Notes: a model not told the origin generated them from the sequence alone. 64,000 nucleotides of DNA from Advenella kashmirensis W13003 (GCF_000506985.1 NZ_KI650981.1:47122-111121), one strand, 5' to 3'; shown: positions 36,066 through 47,947, numbered from the stretch's first letter. Program-made: numbers and translations.

Positions 36066-37490
36066 TCAGGCGGCGTGAGGCAGTTTTGCTGTCGCTTCAT
36101 TGATGAGATTGGTGTAGCCGATAACGCCGGTTTCGTGCTGTTGCGCAGCAACTTCGCCAATGATGAACAGCGCGGGTGCGGCCGCCTGCGAAGCCAGCAC
36201 ATCCAGATCGGTGAGTGAACCGGTGTAGACTTTTTGCGACGTACGCGTAGCATGACTGATAACGGCGACCGGCGTTTCAGGCGAGCGACCGCGTTGCGTC
36301 AGTTCGCGGGTGATCTTCGCTGCGTTTACCGTGCCCATATAAACAACCACCGTCTGGCGCGGGCGGGCCAGGGTCTCCCAGTCTATGGCGTTCTCGTCAC
36401 GACAGGTATGGCCGGTAACAAACAGGACCGATTGGGCATGATCGCGATGGGTCAGGGGAATGCCGGCACTGGCTGATGCGCCCAGTGCAGCAGTAATGCC
36501 GGGTACAACCCGACAGGGGATACCCTGGCTGGCGACGGCCTGCATTTCTTCGCCGCCGCGACCGAAAATAAACGGATCCCCACCTTTGAGACGTACCACC
36601 CGCAGTCCCTTTTTGGCGTGTTCAATGAGCAGGTTGTTGATATCCTGCTGTGGAACCGAGTGATGGCCGCCACGTTTGCCTACCGGCACACGCTCGGCAT
36701 CGCGGCGAATCAGCGACATAATTTCATCTGAAATAAGCGCATCATGAAAGACAATGTCGGCCTGCTGGATGGCCTGCAGGGCGTTGAGCGTAAGCAGGCC
36801 CGGGTCACCAGGTCCCGCGCCGACCAGGGTCACTTCACCATGTTGGGGAACGCCCTGCGCCAGTTGTTCGCGCAGCAGCGCTTCGGCGCCCGAAATGTCG
36901 CCTGCCAGCGCTGCACCGGCGAAACGGCTGCCAAACAGAGTCTCCCAAAAACGTCGCCGCTCCGAAATTGAACCCAGCTGTTTTTTGACGGCACTGCGCC
37001 AGCGGCCGGCGATGTCGGCCATATTGCCAAATTGCTGGGGAATGAGTGTTTCGAGTTGCTGCCGCAATTGCCGGATCAGGACGGGAGCCGTGCCATTGCT
37101 GCTAATGGCGATTTGCACCGGTGAGCGATCGATTACCGATGGAACGATATAAGAGCAAAGCTGTGGGTTATCCACGACGTTGACCAGCTTTTTGCGCGCT
37201 TCGGCTGCGTCCGATACTGTCTGGTTGACGCTGGCGTCATCCGTGGCTGCGACGGCGAGAAAAACATCATCGAGCCAGGCGGCCTCAAATGCGCTTCCCC
37301 GCAGCAGCATCTTGCCTTCTTCCACCCATGATTGCAGTTGTGGTGTAAGCGCAGGGGCACCCAGGTGGACACAGGCGCCGGCGTTCAGCAGCGCATGTGT
37401 TTTGCGCTCAGCGACTGTGCCGCCGCCAATCACCAGGACGGCACGCCCTGCCAGATTGGCAAATAAGGGAAAGGTCTGCATAAAATTCAA
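36066..37490 (-). CDS. cysG: Siroheme synthase (precorrin-2 dehydrogenase/ferrochelatase and uroporphyrinogen-III methyltransferase)
   Basis: Makes siroheme from uroporphyrinogen III in three steps. The N-terminal domain (about 1-205) is the NAD-dependent dehydrogenase/chelatase, with VLVIGGGTVAERK and the helical QLRQQLETLIP stretch. The C-terminal domain (about 215-465) is the SAM-dependent methyltransferase, with LVGAGPGDPGLLTLNA, VPVGKRGGHH and LKGGDPFIFGRGGEE. The start may be M1 (37490) or M4 (37481). It diverges from cysJI across 320 bp and supplies CysI and NirB. cobA repeats the methyltransferase step. Confidence 0.95.
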   Translation of the reverse strand: MNFMQTFPLFANLAGRAVLVIGGGTVAERKTHALLNAGACVHLGAPALTPQLQSWVEEGKMLLRGSAFEAAWLDDVFLAVAATDDASVNQTVSDAAEARKKLVNVVDNPQLCSYIVPSVIDRSPVQIAISSNGTAPVLIRQLRQQLETLIPQQFGNMADIAGRWRSAVKKQLGSISERRRFWETLFGSRFAGAALAGDISGAEALLREQLAQGVPQHGEVTLVGAGPGDPGLLTLNALQAIQQADIVFHDALISDEIMSLIRRDAERVPVGKRGGHHSVPQQDINNLLIEHAKKGLRVVRLKGGDPFIFGRGGEEMQAVASQGIPCRVVPGITAALGASASAGIPLTHRDHAQSVLFVTGHTCRDENAIDWETLARPRQTVVVYMGTVNAAKITRELTQRGRSPETPVAVISHATRTSQKVYTGSLTDLDVLASQAAAPALFIIGEVAAQQHETGVIGYTNLINEATAKLPHAA

Positions 37491-37810
37491 ATGAAATAGG
37501 AAAGGTCGGTTATATCGTTATTACAAGTGTAATCGTAGCGTTTTTACAAATAATGAAAAAATATATATCTGCTTATAGCTTACTACTTTGAGTTATAAAT
37601 CCCATTTTATCGTCTCTGCGCGCCTTATATAGATAGCGGTAATGTGGACATGACATATCTGTTGTTCGTGCAGTGCGCAATCATTGCTAGGATGAAGTCC
37701 GTATAAATACGTATAAATAGTAAACCAATGAGTGGCAAGCCGCGCAGGATGCGGATCTGATGATCCCAATGCTGTTGTGAGTATTGTCCGTGCGCAGGGA
37801 AATTAGACAT
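37491..37810. promoter_or_regulatory. AT-rich divergent control region of cysG and cysJI
   Basis: No gene is seen. The segment is much more AT-rich than its flanks (for example 37540-37600) and holds a perfect tandem direct repeat CGTATAAATA at 37700-37709 and 37710-37719. CysB-type regulation would be expected for these genes, but no clear CysB site could be defined by eye. A GGGA before the cysJ ATG is the ribosome binding site. Confidence 0.5.
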
Positions 37811-39640
37811 ATGAGTTATCCACCACTATCGGGATTACCGATAAATTCGGATACGCTTTCCGAATTACAGAAAAACCTCTCGGGGTTGAACCCGCTACAG
37901 ACAGCCTGGTTGTCCGGCTATTTGTGGGCGCGCAGCCAGCAAATGGAGTTGCTGCCGGCGGCTGCCGGCACAGCAGCATCGGCACCTGCCGCGGCAGAGG
38001 CGCTGGCTCCCGTTTTGATTCTGTCCGCCTCTCAGACAGGCAACGCCCGTCGTGTTGCGCAGACATTACTGGAGAAGCTGACGGCAGCAGGGGTTGCGGC
38101 GGTTCTGAAAAACGCGGGGGACTACAAGAGTCGCCAGCTTGCTTCCGAGCGCCTGGTGCTGATCGTGGCCTCGACGCAGGGAGATGGCGAGCCGCCCGAA
38201 GAGGCACTGACCTTGCACAAGGCACTGTTCGGCAAGAAGCCGCCCGAGGTCAAGTCATTGCAGTTTGCCGTGCTGTCGCTGGGCGACAGCTCGTACCCTG
38301 ACTTTTGCCAGGCAGGCAAGGATTTCGATTCCCAGCTGGCGCAACTGGGCGCGCAGCGCCTGTTCGATCGAGTTGATTGCGATCTGGATTTTCAGGCATC
38401 TGCGGATGAGTGGGTGGAAAAAGCAGTCGCGTGGCTGGTGGAGCACGAAAGCCGCAATGCGCCTGCCGCTGATGCGGCAACCTCTGTTCAGGCGCTGATC
38501 AGCGAGCCTCAGGTCCACGAGCAGATCTACACGCGCGAGAAACCTTTTACTGCGACGATTCTGACCAATCAGAAAATCACCAGCCGGCAATCGCAGAAAG
38601 ATGTACGCCATCTGGAGTTTGATCTGGGTGACTCCGGCATTCGCTATCAACCCGGAGATGCACTGGGCGTCTGGTTTAAAAATGATCCTGCTTTGGTCGA
38701 CTCGATCCTCTCTTGCGTCAGTCTGGAGGGCAGTGAAATGGTGACGCTGGCCGATGGTACCGCACTGGAGATTCGTGATGCGCTGAGCAGCCATCTGGAA
38801 ATTACCCAGAATACGCCAGCGTTCGTCAAGGGCTATGCCCAGATCGCGCAGGATCAGGATCTGCTTGATCTGGTTGCCGACAGTAAATTGCTCCAGGACT
38901 ATATCGCAAATACGCCGATTGACGTCGTGCTCAGGCGGGCGCCGACAGCCTTGACGGCCGATCAGTTGCACGGGCTTTTGCGTCCGCTTACGCCACGCCT
39001 GTATTCGATCGCGTCCGCACAGGAGGAGGTGGGTGAGGAAGTGCACATTACCGTCGGGCTGGTCGAGTACGAACAGGATGCGAAACAGTATCTCGGTGGC
39101 GCGTCCGGTTACCTTAATCGACGGCTTGAGTCAGGCGATGAAGTAGACATTTTTATCGAACCGTCGGCGCATTTTCGCATGCCGCAGGATCCTGCAACGC
39201 CGATCGTGATGATCGGCGCCGGTACCGGTATTGCACCGTTTCGCGCATTCATGCAGAAACGCGACGCCAATGACGAGGCCGGAGAGAGCTGGCTGATTTT
39301 TGGCAATCAGTCATTCAAAGATGATTTTTTATATCAGCTCGAATGGCAGCAACTGGCCAAATCCAACCGACTGTCGCGCTACAGCTTTGCCTGGTCGCGC
39401 GACCAGAATGAAAAAATATACGTACAACACAAGCTGCTGAAGGAAGGTGCGCAACTGTGGCAATGGCTGCAGAACGGGGCTCATCTGTATGTGTGTGGTG
39501 ATGCCAGCCGCATGGCCAGGGATGTCGAGGCGGCCCTGCTGGAGGTCGTTGCAAGGGAAGGCGGCCTGAGCGCCGATGATGCCGATGCCTATCTGGACGA
39601 ATTGCGCGAATCGCACCGCTACCAGCGCGACGTGTATTGA
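37811..39640 (+). CDS. cysJ: Assimilatory sulfite reductase (NADPH) flavoprotein subunit
   Basis: Carries electrons from NADPH through FAD and FMN to CysI. Domains in order: flavodoxin-like FMN domain (about 70-210, with ILSASQTGNARRVAQ), FAD domain (about 240-450, with RLYSIASA as the FAD-binding motif), and NADPH domain (about 455-609, with MIGAGTGIAPFRAFMQ and the C-terminal YQRDVY). The ATG at 37811 matches the family start (LPPLSG-like) and has AGGGA upstream; one at 37784 is unlikely. It is 6 bp from cysI and co-transcribed. Confidence 0.95.
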   Translation: MSYPPLSGLPINSDTLSELQKNLSGLNPLQTAWLSGYLWARSQQMELLPAAAGTAASAPAAAEALAPVLILSASQTGNARRVAQTLLEKLTAAGVAAVLKNAGDYKSRQLASERLVLIVASTQGDGEPPEEALTLHKALFGKKPPEVKSLQFAVLSLGDSSYPDFCQAGKDFDSQLAQLGAQRLFDRVDCDLDFQASADEWVEKAVAWLVEHESRNAPAADAATSVQALISEPQVHEQIYTREKPFTATILTNQKITSRQSQKDVRHLEFDLGDSGIRYQPGDALGVWFKNDPALVDSILSCVSLEGSEMVTLADGTALEIRDALSSHLEITQNTPAFVKGYAQIAQDQDLLDLVADSKLLQDYIANTPIDVVLRRAPTALTADQLHGLLRPLTPRLYSIASAQEEVGEEVHITVGLVEYEQDAKQYLGGASGYLNRRLESGDEVDIFIEPSAHFRMPQDPATPIVMIGAGTGIAPFRAFMQKRDANDEAGESWLIFGNQSFKDDFLYQLEWQQLAKSNRLSRYSFAWSRDQNEKIYVQHKLLKEGAQLWQWLQNGAHLYVCGDASRMARDVEAALLEVVAREGGLSADDADAYLDELRESHRYQRDVY

Positions 39641-39646
39641 GGATTA

Positions 39647-41395
39647 ATGATGAGTGAAATCAAAGCACCGGCGGGCAAACTGTCGGATAACGAGCGCCTC
39701 AAAGGCAACAGCAACTATTTGCGCGGCACGATTGCCGAAGATCTGCAGGATCCGCTGACCGGCGGTTTCAGGGGGGATAATTTTAATATTATCCGTTTTC
39801 ACGGAATGTACGAGCAGGACGACCGTGATATTCGTGCAGAGCGTATTGAGCAGAAACTGGAGCCATTGAAAAATGTCATGTTACGCTGTCGCATGCCGGG
39901 TGGGGTGATTACACCCGCGCAATGGCTGGGGATTGACGAGTTCGCCTCCAGCCACACCATGTATGGCAGTATTCGCATCACCAACCGCCAGACGTTCCAG
40001 TATCACGGCGTGCTCAAACATAATATCAAGCCTGTGCATCAATGGCTGCATCAGCTTGGCCTGGACTCGATCGCCACGGCCGGCGACGTCAATCGCAATG
40101 TGCTCTGTACATCGAATCCGGTCGAGTCGCAATTGCATAGGCAGGCCTGGGAATGGGCGAAAAAAATATCCGAACATTTGCTGCCAAAAACCCAGGCGTA
40201 TGCGGAGATCTGGCTCGACGGCGAGAAAGTGCAAAGTACCGATACCGATACGCTGGAGCCGATTCTGGGCAAAAGCTATTTACCGCGCAAATTCAAAACC
40301 ACGGTTGTTATTCCCCCGCAAAATGATGTGGATCTGCATGCCAATGATTTGAATTTCATTGCCATTCAGGAGGATGGAGAACTGATCGGATTCAACGTGT
40401 TGATTGGCGGTGGTTTGTCCATGGAGCACGGCAATACGGCGACCTTTCCCACCACGGCCTACGAGTTTGGTTTTGTGCCGCTTGAGAAAACCCTGGATAC
40501 GGCTGCAGCCGTGGTCACGGCGCAGCGCGATCTGGGCAACCGCAGCGATCGCAAGGCCGCCAAGACACGCTATACCATTTTGCGGGTGGGTCTGGAGGCG
40601 TTCAAGTCGGAAGTGGAAAAGCGCATGGGGTTCTCCTTTGAGCCAATTCGTCCCTATGAGTTTACCGACAGGGGAGATCGCATCGGCTGGGTTCATGGCA
40701 TCGATAAAAACTGGCACCTGACCTTGTTCATTGAGAACGGGCGCGTGCTCGACTATCCGGATAAAGCGCTGAAGACCGGCTTGCGCGAGATTGCACGCAT
40801 TCACAAAGGTGATTTTCGTCTGACTGCCAATCAGAATCTGATCGTGGCGAATGTGGCGCAGCGCGACAAGGCAAAAATTGAGAAGCTGGCGCGCGATCAT
40901 GGCCTGATCAGCGACAGTGTTACTTTACAGCGACAAAATTCCATGGCCTGCGTGGCATTGCCAACCTGTCCGCTGGCCATGGCTGAAGCCGAACGCTTTT
41001 TGCCCGCTTTTATCGATCATATTGATGCGATTATGGCGCGTCATGGGCTGACAGATGATTTTATTATCACGCGTGTGACGGGCTGCCCGAATGGCTGTGG
41101 ACGAGCCATGCTTGCCGAGGTGGGGCTGGTCGGAAAAGCGGTCGGCCGATATAACCTGCACCTGGGTGGCAACCGGATCGGCACACGGATTCCTCGTTTG
41201 TATAAGGAAAATATTACCGAAGAGCAGATTCTTGAGATTCTGGATGAGCAGATCGGTCAATGGGCGCAGGCGCGTCATACAGACGAAGGGTTCGGTGATT
41301 TTCTGATTCGGACCGGTGTGGTCAAGCCGGTGATCAATCCGTCGGTGGATTTTCATGACGCCAGCAAAGTGCCGGATGAAACCGTAGAGGCGTAA
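39647..41395 (+). CDS. cysI: Assimilatory sulfite reductase hemoprotein beta subunit
   Basis: Reduces sulfite to sulfide with siroheme and a [4Fe-4S] cluster. The cluster cysteines are in [17 protein letters not shown] (C-x5-C) and TGCPNGCGR (C-x3-C). The 582-aa length is standard. Two adjacent ATGs (39647, 39650) follow GAGGATTA. It completes cysJI; the sulfide goes to O-acetylserine made by CysE. A large hairpin closes the operon. Confidence 0.96.
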   Translation: MMSEIKAPAGKLSDNERLKGNSNYLRGTIAEDLQDPLTGGFRGDNFNIIRFHGMYEQDDRDIRAERIEQKLEPLKNVMLRCRMPGGVITPAQWLGIDEFASSHTMYGSIRITNRQTFQYHGVLKHNIKPVHQWLHQLGLDSIATAGDVNRNVLCTSNPVESQLHRQAWEWAKKISEHLLPKTQAYAEIWLDGEKVQSTDTDTLEPILGKSYLPRKFKTTVVIPPQNDVDLHANDLNFIAIQEDGELIGFNVLIGGGLSMEHGNTATFPTTAYEFGFVPLEKTLDTAAAVVTAQRDLGNRSDRKAAKTRYTILRVGLEAFKSEVEKRMGFSFEPIRPYEFTDRGDRIGWVHGIDKNWHLTLFIENGRVLDYPDKALKTGLREIARIHKGDFRLTANQNLIVANVAQRDKAKIEKLARDHGLISDSVTLQRQNSMACVALPTCPLAMAEAERFLPAFIDHIDAIMARHGLTDDFIITRVTGCPNGCGRAMLAEVGLVGKAVGRYNLHLGGNRIGTRIPRLYKENITEEQILEILDEQIGQWAQARHTDEGFGDFLIRTGVVKPVINPSVDFHDASKVPDETVEA

Positions 41396-41509
41396 GAAGG
41401 GCTGGCTGGTTGATATCCGGGATAGTTGACGGTCCTGGGGCGGCAGAATGCTGACCAGGGCAGGGTACGCGCTGACGTATCCGTTTCCTAATGCCCTGCC
41501 AGATACAGG

Positions 41510-41548
41510 AATGGCCACGCGCGGCAAACGCCGCTCGTGGCCATTTCT
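41510..41548. terminator. Long hairpin between cysI and the XRE regulator gene
   Basis: AATGGCCACG (41510-41519) pairs with CGTGGCCATT (41536-41545), and an inner GCGGC/GCCGC extends the stem after one mismatch. It lies between two convergent genes and could serve both; the T run on the plus side is short (TTTCT). Confidence 0.7.
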
Positions 41549-41578
41549 CATATTGAACGCTATCGGCTCAGTCGTGAA

Positions 41579-42004
41579 TCAGATGTCCTTGAGATACGCC
41601 TTGATCTGCGCGCTGAGTTCCTTGCGCTGACGGCCGTTGAGGGCGATCAGGGCATTGTTCTCTTTTTTGGTCAGAGATTTGAACAGAGCGTCACGCACAG
41701 CGATTTCCGGAGAAACATAGTTTTTTTCCGGAAGGATGGGCAATGTGCCGTTGATCAGCCAATCAGAATTGACGCCGAAAAATACAGCCAGTCGGCTGAC
41801 AATTTGCGCTGATGGACTGATTCTGCGATTACCCATTTCATAATTGGCGATTGTGCTTTGCGATACACCGAGTTCAAGGGCCAGTTCGTTTTGATTCATG
41901 CCATGATGAATCTTGCGAAGATAGTGAAGTCGTTCCGCAAAGGTACGAAGTTTTGCGGCGGCACGCAGGTCTGGCGTGGGGTCGATATTTTTGCGAGTAG
42001 CCAT
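41579..42004 (-). CDS. XRE-family helix-turn-helix transcriptional regulator
   Basis: A 141-aa protein with an N-terminal Cro/CI-type helix-turn-helix at about residues 23-78 (MNQNELALELGVSQSTIANYEMGNRRISPS). The C-terminal part (about 80-141) is charged and not recognised. Start is uncertain: ATG at 42004, ATG at 42019 or GTG at 42049 are in frame and none has a clear ribosome binding site. It converges with cysI. The 345-bp stretch upstream contains two inverted repeats that could be its own operators. Target genes are unknown. Confidence 0.8.
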   Translation of the reverse strand: MATRKNIDPTPDLRAAAKLRTFAERLHYLRKIHHGMNQNELALELGVSQSTIANYEMGNRRISPSAQIVSRLAVFFGVNSDWLINGTLPILPEKNYVSPEIAVRDALFKSLTKKENNALIALNGRQRKELSAQIKAYLKDI

Positions 42005-42079
42005 ATGTGATAAAACCATAAAAATGTTACATTCGGTAAACTGCAGCACTAAATGATAGCCGGATTTCTAATAATTGCA

Positions 42080-42130
42080 TTAACAATTGTCATGTTTTTA
42101 CGTTTTTTGAAAAAAATTTTCAGTTGTTAA
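42080..42130. repeat. Inverted repeat TTAACAATTG ... CAGTTGTTAA
   Basis: The two 10-base arms (42080-42089 and 42121-42130) match in nine positions and flank a T/A-rich spacer of 31 bp. They lie within 130 bp of the regulator start. Confidence 0.4.
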
Positions 42131-42138
42131 CGCAAGGC

Positions 42139-42160
42139 GTTTGTCATAGACCTGACAAAC
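42139..42160. repeat. Perfect inverted repeat GTTTGTCA-N6-TGACAAAC
   Basis: Eight-base arms with a 6-bp spacer, typical of a dimer-binding operator. It is in the otherwise empty 42050-42394 stretch, where no gene was found. Confidence 0.5.
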
Positions 42161-42394
42161 AGGGGCTATATTCGGCATACAGGCTTATTTGTGATGCGTC
42201 TGTTTATTGGATATTGAATATGCCGCTATCAATACCAACATCCGGATATTGTTTTCGTAATATTCACTTTTGAAATCAGCCCGGTGTAGCCCGGAAATTG
42301 ATCGAGACTCTGATAATGTCTGATTTCCTGATCAAGCGGCCGTCAGCCAGGAAAGTGCGCTGCGGACGCTTGTGTTCTAAACAGCTGTGAGCTC

Positions 42395-43531
42395 TTACAA
42401 TCGGTTGTGAACCACCATATTATTGCGATGAATCAGTTCTTCGTCGCGGCAGTTACCCAGGATGCTTTCAATTTCCCGGGTAGGGTGCCGCATGATCCGG
42501 CGTGTGTCGGCTGAAGAGTAATTGACCAGCCCTCTGGCCACTTCCCGATGCTGGCTGTCGGTGCAGGCAACCACATCGCCGCGTTCGAATTCACCGATGA
42601 CATCGGCCACGCCGACCGCCAGCAAGCTCTTGCCCTGTTCCGTCAGCGCTTTGAGTGCGCCGTCGTCGAGCACCAGTTTGCCTGGCAGGCGCAAATGGTC
42701 GGCCATCCACTGCTTGCGGGCTGAACGCAGGGTCGCAGAAGCGCGCAGCTCGGTGCCGATGGCCTCACCGCGGCCCAGCCGCTCAAGCACCCGTTCTTCA
42801 CGGCCTGAGGCAATGACGGTGGAGGCGCCGCTGCTGGCAGCCCGCTGCGCGGCCAGCACTTTGGTCAGCATGCCGCCCGTACCCACGTGGCTGCCGGCGC
42901 CGCCGGCCATTTTCTGCAATTGGGGATCACCGGCCGTGGCCAGATGAATAAAGCGTGCATCCGGATTGTGACGGGGGTCACTGTCATAGAGTCCGCGCTG
43001 GTCTGTGAGAATTACCAGGGCATCGGCTTCGATCAGATTGCTGACGACAGCGCCCAGCGTGTCGTTATCGCCTAATCGAATTTCATCGGTCACCACGGTA
43101 TCGTTTTCATTGACGATCGGAATAACGCCCAGTTCCAGCAGCTTGAAAAGGGCGGAGCGGGCGTTCAGATAGCGCAGCCGATCAGTCAGGTCTTCGTGGG
43201 TCAGCAGGATTTGCGCCGCGCGTATATTGTGTGCGGCAAAAGCCGATTCATACGCCTGGACCAGCCCCATTTGACCGACGGCTGCTGCCGCCTGCAGTTC
43301 GCTCATGACTTTGGGGCGGGTCTTCCATTTGAGCCGTGCCATGCCTTCGGCAATGGCGCCGCTGGAGACCAGAATAACCTGCTTGTTCTGGCGGCATAAT
43401 GCAGCAATTTGCGATGACCATTCTCCAATGGCCTTCGGGTCCAGACCCTGGCCGTTATTGGTCACCAGGGAGGAGCCCACTTTGACCACGATGCGTCTTG
43501 CGGTGGCCACTGAAGAAACGAAATCGCTCAT
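42395..43531 (-). CDS. proB: Glutamate 5-kinase
   Basis: Phosphorylates glutamate in the first step of proline synthesis. The kinase domain (about 10-260) begins [20 protein letters not shown] and includes [13 protein letters not shown] and [16 protein letters not shown] domain follows (about 280-378), as in most ProB. The start was placed at the ATG at 43531; an upstream TTG at 43552 is unlikely. It is downstream of obgE on the same strand (46-bp gap), the conserved rplU-rpmA-obgE-proB order. Confidence 0.94.
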   Translation of the reverse strand: MSDFVSSVATARRIVVKVGSSLVTNNGQGLDPKAIGEWSSQIAALCRQNKQVILVSSGAIAEGMARLKWKTRPKVMSELQAAAAVGQMGLVQAYESAFAAHNIRAAQILLTHEDLTDRLRYLNARSALFKLLELGVIPIVNENDTVVTDEIRLGDNDTLGAVVSNLIEADALVILTDQRGLYDSDPRHNPDARFIHLATAGDPQLQKMAGGAGSHVGTGGMLTKVLAAQRAASSGASTVIASGREERVLERLGRGEAIGTELRASATLRSARKQWMADHLRLPGKLVLDDGALKALTEQGKSLLAVGVADVIGEFERGDVVACTDSQHREVARGLVNYSSADTRRIMRHPTREIESILGNCRDEELIHRNNMVVHNRL

Positions 43532-43577
43532 TATTGCAAAAATCCAGTTCAAGAAAAAGGGTAGGAAAGTCAGCCGG

Positions 43578-44741
<1,164 letters not shown>

Positions 44742-44790
44742 TTATTATTATCCATGCGTACAGCCCTGAATGTATCAGAGTTTGCTGCAG

Positions 44791-44829
44791 AATAAAAAAT
44801 GCCGTTCACCTGGCGACAAGTGAACGGCA
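44791..44829 (-). terminator. Terminator of rplU-rpmA
   Basis: On the minus strand TGCCGTTCAC and GTGAACGGCA form a perfect 10-bp stem with a 10-nt loop, followed by six T residues. It separates rpmA from obgE. Confidence 0.9.
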
Positions 44830-44853
44830 CTGCATGTGGTGTCCGGGAAAGGT

Positions 44854-45114
44854 TTATTCAGCCTTTGTGATGGAAACGGTATGCTTGTTGAGTGCGCCTT
44901 TGTGTGCAAAGGAAACACTGCCGTCTACCAGTGCGTACAGGGTGTGATCTTTACCCATACCGACATTGGTACCCGGGTGAAAACGTGTGCCACGCTGACG
45001 AACAATGATTGAACCGGCTGGAATAACCTGACCGCCGAAGGCTTTTACGCCCAGTCGTTTGGATTCCGAGTCGCGGCCGTTGCGGGTTGAGCCGCCGCCC
45101 TTTTTCTGTGCCAT
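44854..45114 (-). CDS. rpmA: 50S ribosomal protein L27
   Basis: Large-subunit protein near the peptidyl-transferase centre. The N terminus ([20 protein letters not shown]) and the block [15 protein letters not shown] are characteristic, and 86 aa is the family length. No cleavable extension is present. It is 33 bp downstream of rplU, with a GGAGCTTA ribosome binding site. Confidence 0.97.
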   Translation of the reverse strand: MAQKKGGGSTRNGRDSESKRLGVKAFGGQVIPAGSIIVRQRGTRFHPGTNVGMGKDHTLYALVDGSVSFAHKGALNKHTVSITKAE

Positions 45115-45147
45115 GATTAAGCTCCTGTTATGCTGTTAACGAACGGA

Positions 45148-45459
45148 TCAAGCAGTAATTGCTTCGATGACGATCTGGGTGTAATTCTGGCGATGGCCCT
45201 GGTGACGCTGATAATGCTTGCGACGGCGCATTTTGAAAATTTTCACCTTGTCATGACGTCCATGTGCAAGAACTTTGGCTTTAACCACAGCGCCAGCAAC
45301 CAAGGGAGCACCCACTTTGAGTGTTTCGCCTTCGCCCACTGACAGAACCTGGTCTAGCGAGATTTCTTGCCCGATGTCTGCCGGTATCTGTTCTACCTTG
45401 AGTTTTTGACCTTCGGCAACACGATACTGCTTGCCTCCGGTTTTTATGACCGCGTACAT
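45148..45459 (-). CDS. rplU: 50S ribosomal protein L21
   Basis: Large-subunit protein that binds 23S rRNA. The sequence begins [18 protein letters not shown] and has the conserved [13 protein letters not shown] near residue 78-90. Length is 103 aa. It is the first gene of rplU-rpmA and is preceded by a good sigma-70 promoter. Confidence 0.97.
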   Translation of the reverse strand: MYAVIKTGGKQYRVAEGQKLKVEQIPADIGQEISLDQVLSVGEGETLKVGAPLVAGAVVKAKVLAHGRHDKVKIFKMRRRKHYQRHQGHRQNYTQIVIEAITA

Positions 45460-45517
45460 TTGGGTTAACCTCTAAAATAAATTCGAAAAATTAGCAAATT
45501 TCAACGCTAAGCCCGCT

Positions 45518-45547
45518 ATTCTACTCCGAAACGAATTAAAAAGTCAA
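45518..45547 (-). promoter_or_regulatory. Sigma-70 promoter of rplU-rpmA
   Basis: On the minus strand TTGACT (45547-45542) and TAGAAT (45523-45518) are 18 bp apart. Start predicted near 45511, about 50 nt before the rplU ATG, in a locally AT-rich region. Confidence 0.7.
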
Positions 45548-45619
45548 AAAAATCAATCGCTTGTTTGTAAAAACAGGACAATGACCGTTCCCGAAAGCCT
45601 CACTGTGGTATTTCTGCCG

Positions 45620-46705
45620 TCAATTTTCCGGGTCGGGCGCCTTCATGCTACCTTCAGGCCAATCGTCGGCTACGACGAAGCCACGGTGAATCTCGTTGTA
45701 GATCGGTTCCGCGCCAGATGTAAGGGGCCCCCATTGATCTGCCACAGCGCTCGAATTTCCTCTGCGCTCATGGTGCCGGGCTTCTGTGTCCGATGGTGCC
45801 ATGGCTGCAATCAACAGCCCGGGGCGCGGATCAGTCTGTGCGGCGCGCGCAGTGCGCCAGGCAAGCAATAGCGCCAGTAGCGCCGAATTGTCCAGTGTAT
45901 CGGCTGCAATGGCCTGCTGAGGCGCAAGCCATTGCAGGCGGGGGACGACTCGCCAGCGCCATGCAGCGGCTCCATGACGGGGCTGGCTTTGGTTCAGGCG
46001 TTCTCTGAATGCCGTCTCGGTCAGCCACCACCCCTTGAGATGCTGGGGATTGAGCATGCGGCGTGTCGCGCAATCAGGCAACGCGTAATCATCCCAGTAT
46101 GGTCCTGACAGGGGGTAAAACAGCCAGCCCTTGAGATAGGCTGCTGCCTCATTGACAGGCGCCCCCAGCATTGCTGATACCGTTGGCAGCGAGCTCAATA
46201 CAAGCTGGTGATCACGCAGCCTGGTCGTTTTGCGAGCCAGAGTGTCGCGTCGTTGCAGCCCTGCAAATTGGTCGAGCCCGCCGCTGAACGTGACTGTCGC
46301 GGGTAAATAAAGATAGAGCTTAACCGCCAGTTCCCAGTGCCAGATCCGTTGGCTCAGTTCGTCGCGCCAGACATAATCGAGTTCCCCCACGGTCTGGCGC
46401 GCGCTTTGTGATCCTTTGTGTGGGTTGACCAGATGAACCGCGGCGTGTTGGGCCAGCAGCTGCACAGGGGCGTGTTTGAGCGCTTCACCAAGCAAAGCCT
46501 CTGCATACAGGCCGAGCCGGCGATAGGGGGACGAAAAAGCGTGATCGATCACACAAGGCGCATCGCGTTCCTGGATCAGCCATTGCTCGATCGCCTTCAA
46601 TACGGCATCAGGCCATTTTGCAAGCGGCACGCCGGCATCCGCAGAAAGCAGATCAGGCGAATGAATCAACCATTCAAGATCACGCCAGACCTGATGGATG
46701 CTCAC
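45620..46705 (-). CDS. DUF1853 family protein
   Basis: A 361-aa soluble protein that matches DUF1853 in overall pattern: LEWLIHSPDLL at the start, GRLGLYAEALLGEAL-like text near 65-75, the WHWELAVKLYLYLP block near 120-135, and PLSGPYWDDYALP. It has no signal peptide or membrane segment. The function is unknown; in known genomes the family is often near unrelated metabolism genes. It follows argJ by 15 bp on the same strand, so it is probably co-transcribed. Confidence 0.78.
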   Translation of the reverse strand: MSIHQVWRDLEWLIHSPDLLSADAGVPLAKWPDAVLKAIEQWLIQERDAPCVIDHAFSSPYRRLGLYAEALLGEALKHAPVQLLAQHAAVHLVNPHKGSQSARQTVGELDYVWRDELSQRIWHWELAVKLYLYLPATVTFSGGLDQFAGLQRRDTLARKTTRLRDHQLVLSSLPTVSAMLGAPVNEAAAYLKGWLFYPLSGPYWDDYALPDCATRRMLNPQHLKGWWLTETAFRERLNQSQPRHGAAAWRWRVVPRLQWLAPQQAIAADTLDNSALLALLLAWRTARAAQTDPRPGLLIAAMAPSDTEARHHERRGNSSAVADQWGPLTSGAEPIYNEIHRGFVVADDWPEGSMKAPDPEN

Positions 46706-46720
46706 GTGTGCCGCTTTTTA

Positions 46721-47947
46721 TCAGGAACGGTAGTCCGCGTTGATACTAACGTATTCGTGGGAAAAATCGCAGGTATAGACGGTTTCGGACGTCTTGCCGC
46801 GTCCCAGGGCAACCCGCACGACGATTTCAGGCTGCTGCATGATGCGCTGGCCGTCTTCTTCACGGTAATCCGGATTGCGGCCGCCCTCAGAGGCAACCAG
46901 CACGTCATCAAGCCACAGGCGCAGGGCGCCGACATTCAGATCATCGACCCCGGCATAGCCAATGGCGGCCAGGATCCGGCCCAGATTCGGATCAGAGGCG
47001 TAAAACGCAGTTTTGACCAGGGGAGAGTGGGCGATGGCGTAGGCGATTTTCAGCGCTGTCTGGCTGCTTTCTGCCTCGTCGACCTGAATGGTAATGAATT
47101 TGGTGGCACCCTCGGCATCGCGGACGATTTTTTGCGCCAGCTCCAGGGCTACAGCGGTCAGCTCTTCGCGGATGGCCTCGTAGTGAGGACTTTGCGCGTC
47201 CTGGACCTGCACGCCGCTTTGGCCGGTGGCAATAACAATGAACGAGTCGTTTGTAGACGTGTCGCCGTCGACCGTGATGCGGTTAAAGGAGCGGTTGGCG
47301 ATGTCCTTGACCAGTTCCTTGAGCAGGGCGGGGGCGATTTCTGCATCGGTGGCCACAAAGCCGAGCATGGTGGCCATATTCGGTCGGATCATGCCGGCGC
47401 CCTTGCTGACACCTGTGATGGTGACCTTGCGTCCGTCCAGCGTCAGCTGTCTGGAGCAGATTTTGGGCAGCGTATCGGTGGTCATGATGCTGTGGGCCGC
47501 CTGGAACCAGGCGTTTTTGTCCAGAGCACGAATGCATTGGGGCACGGCAGCGGTGATCTTTTCAACCGGCAGCGGTTCCAGAATCACGCCGGTTGAAAAA
47601 GGAAGGATCTCTTCTTCAAGCAGACCCAGTTCCTTGGACAGCGTACGGCATGTCTCGAATGCACGTTCCAGGCCATCGGCACCGGTGCCGGCGTTGGCAT
47701 TGCCGGTATTGATAATTAATGCACGAATAGCGTTGCTTGCCGCCAGGCGGGACTCGCAAATTTGCACAGGCGCAGCACGAAACCGGTTACGCGTGAACAC
47801 CCCGGCCACAGAGGTCCCCGGCGTGAATTTGAATAATGTGAGGTCGTCGCGACCGGGCTTTTTTATCCCGGCCTGGGCAATGCCGATTTCAACTCCGGCT
47901 ACCGGATAGATAGCGGATTCGTCAGGTATATTTAAGTTTACAGCCAT
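46721..47947 (-). CDS. argJ: Bifunctional glutamate N-acetyltransferase / amino-acid acetyltransferase
   Basis: Recycles acetyl groups between N-acetylornithine and glutamate in arginine synthesis. The precursor cleaves itself at a conserved Thr in [13 protein letters not shown] (near residue 190) to form alpha and beta chains. Other marks are [11 protein letters not shown] near residue 77 and [10 protein letters not shown] in the beta chain. The 408-aa length is standard. It leads the DUF1853 gene. Confidence 0.95.
   Translation of the reverse strand: MAVNLNIPDESAIYPVAGVEIGIAQAGIKKPGRDDLTLFKFTPGTSVAGVFTRNRFRAAPVQICESRLAASNAIRALIINTGNANAGTGADGLERAFETCRTLSKELGLLEEEILPFSTGVILEPLPVEKITAAVPQCIRALDKNAWFQAAHSIMTTDTLPKICSRQLTLDGRKVTITGVSKGAGMIRPNMATMLGFVATDAEIAPALLKELVKDIANRSFNRITVDGDTSTNDSFIVIATGQSGVQVQDAQSPHYEAIREELTAVALELAQKIVRDAEGATKFITIQVDEAESSQTALKIAYAIAHSPLVKTAFYASDPNLGRILAAIGYAGVDDLNVGALRLWLDDVLVASEGGRNPDYREEDGQRIMQQPEIVVRVALGRGKTSETVYTCDFSHEYVSINADYRS

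Noticed and set aside
37700-37719. Tandem CGTATAAATA as a cysJ promoter
   Set aside because: Each copy contains a TATAAA, but no -35 element sits at a suitable distance, so it is noted only as a repeat.
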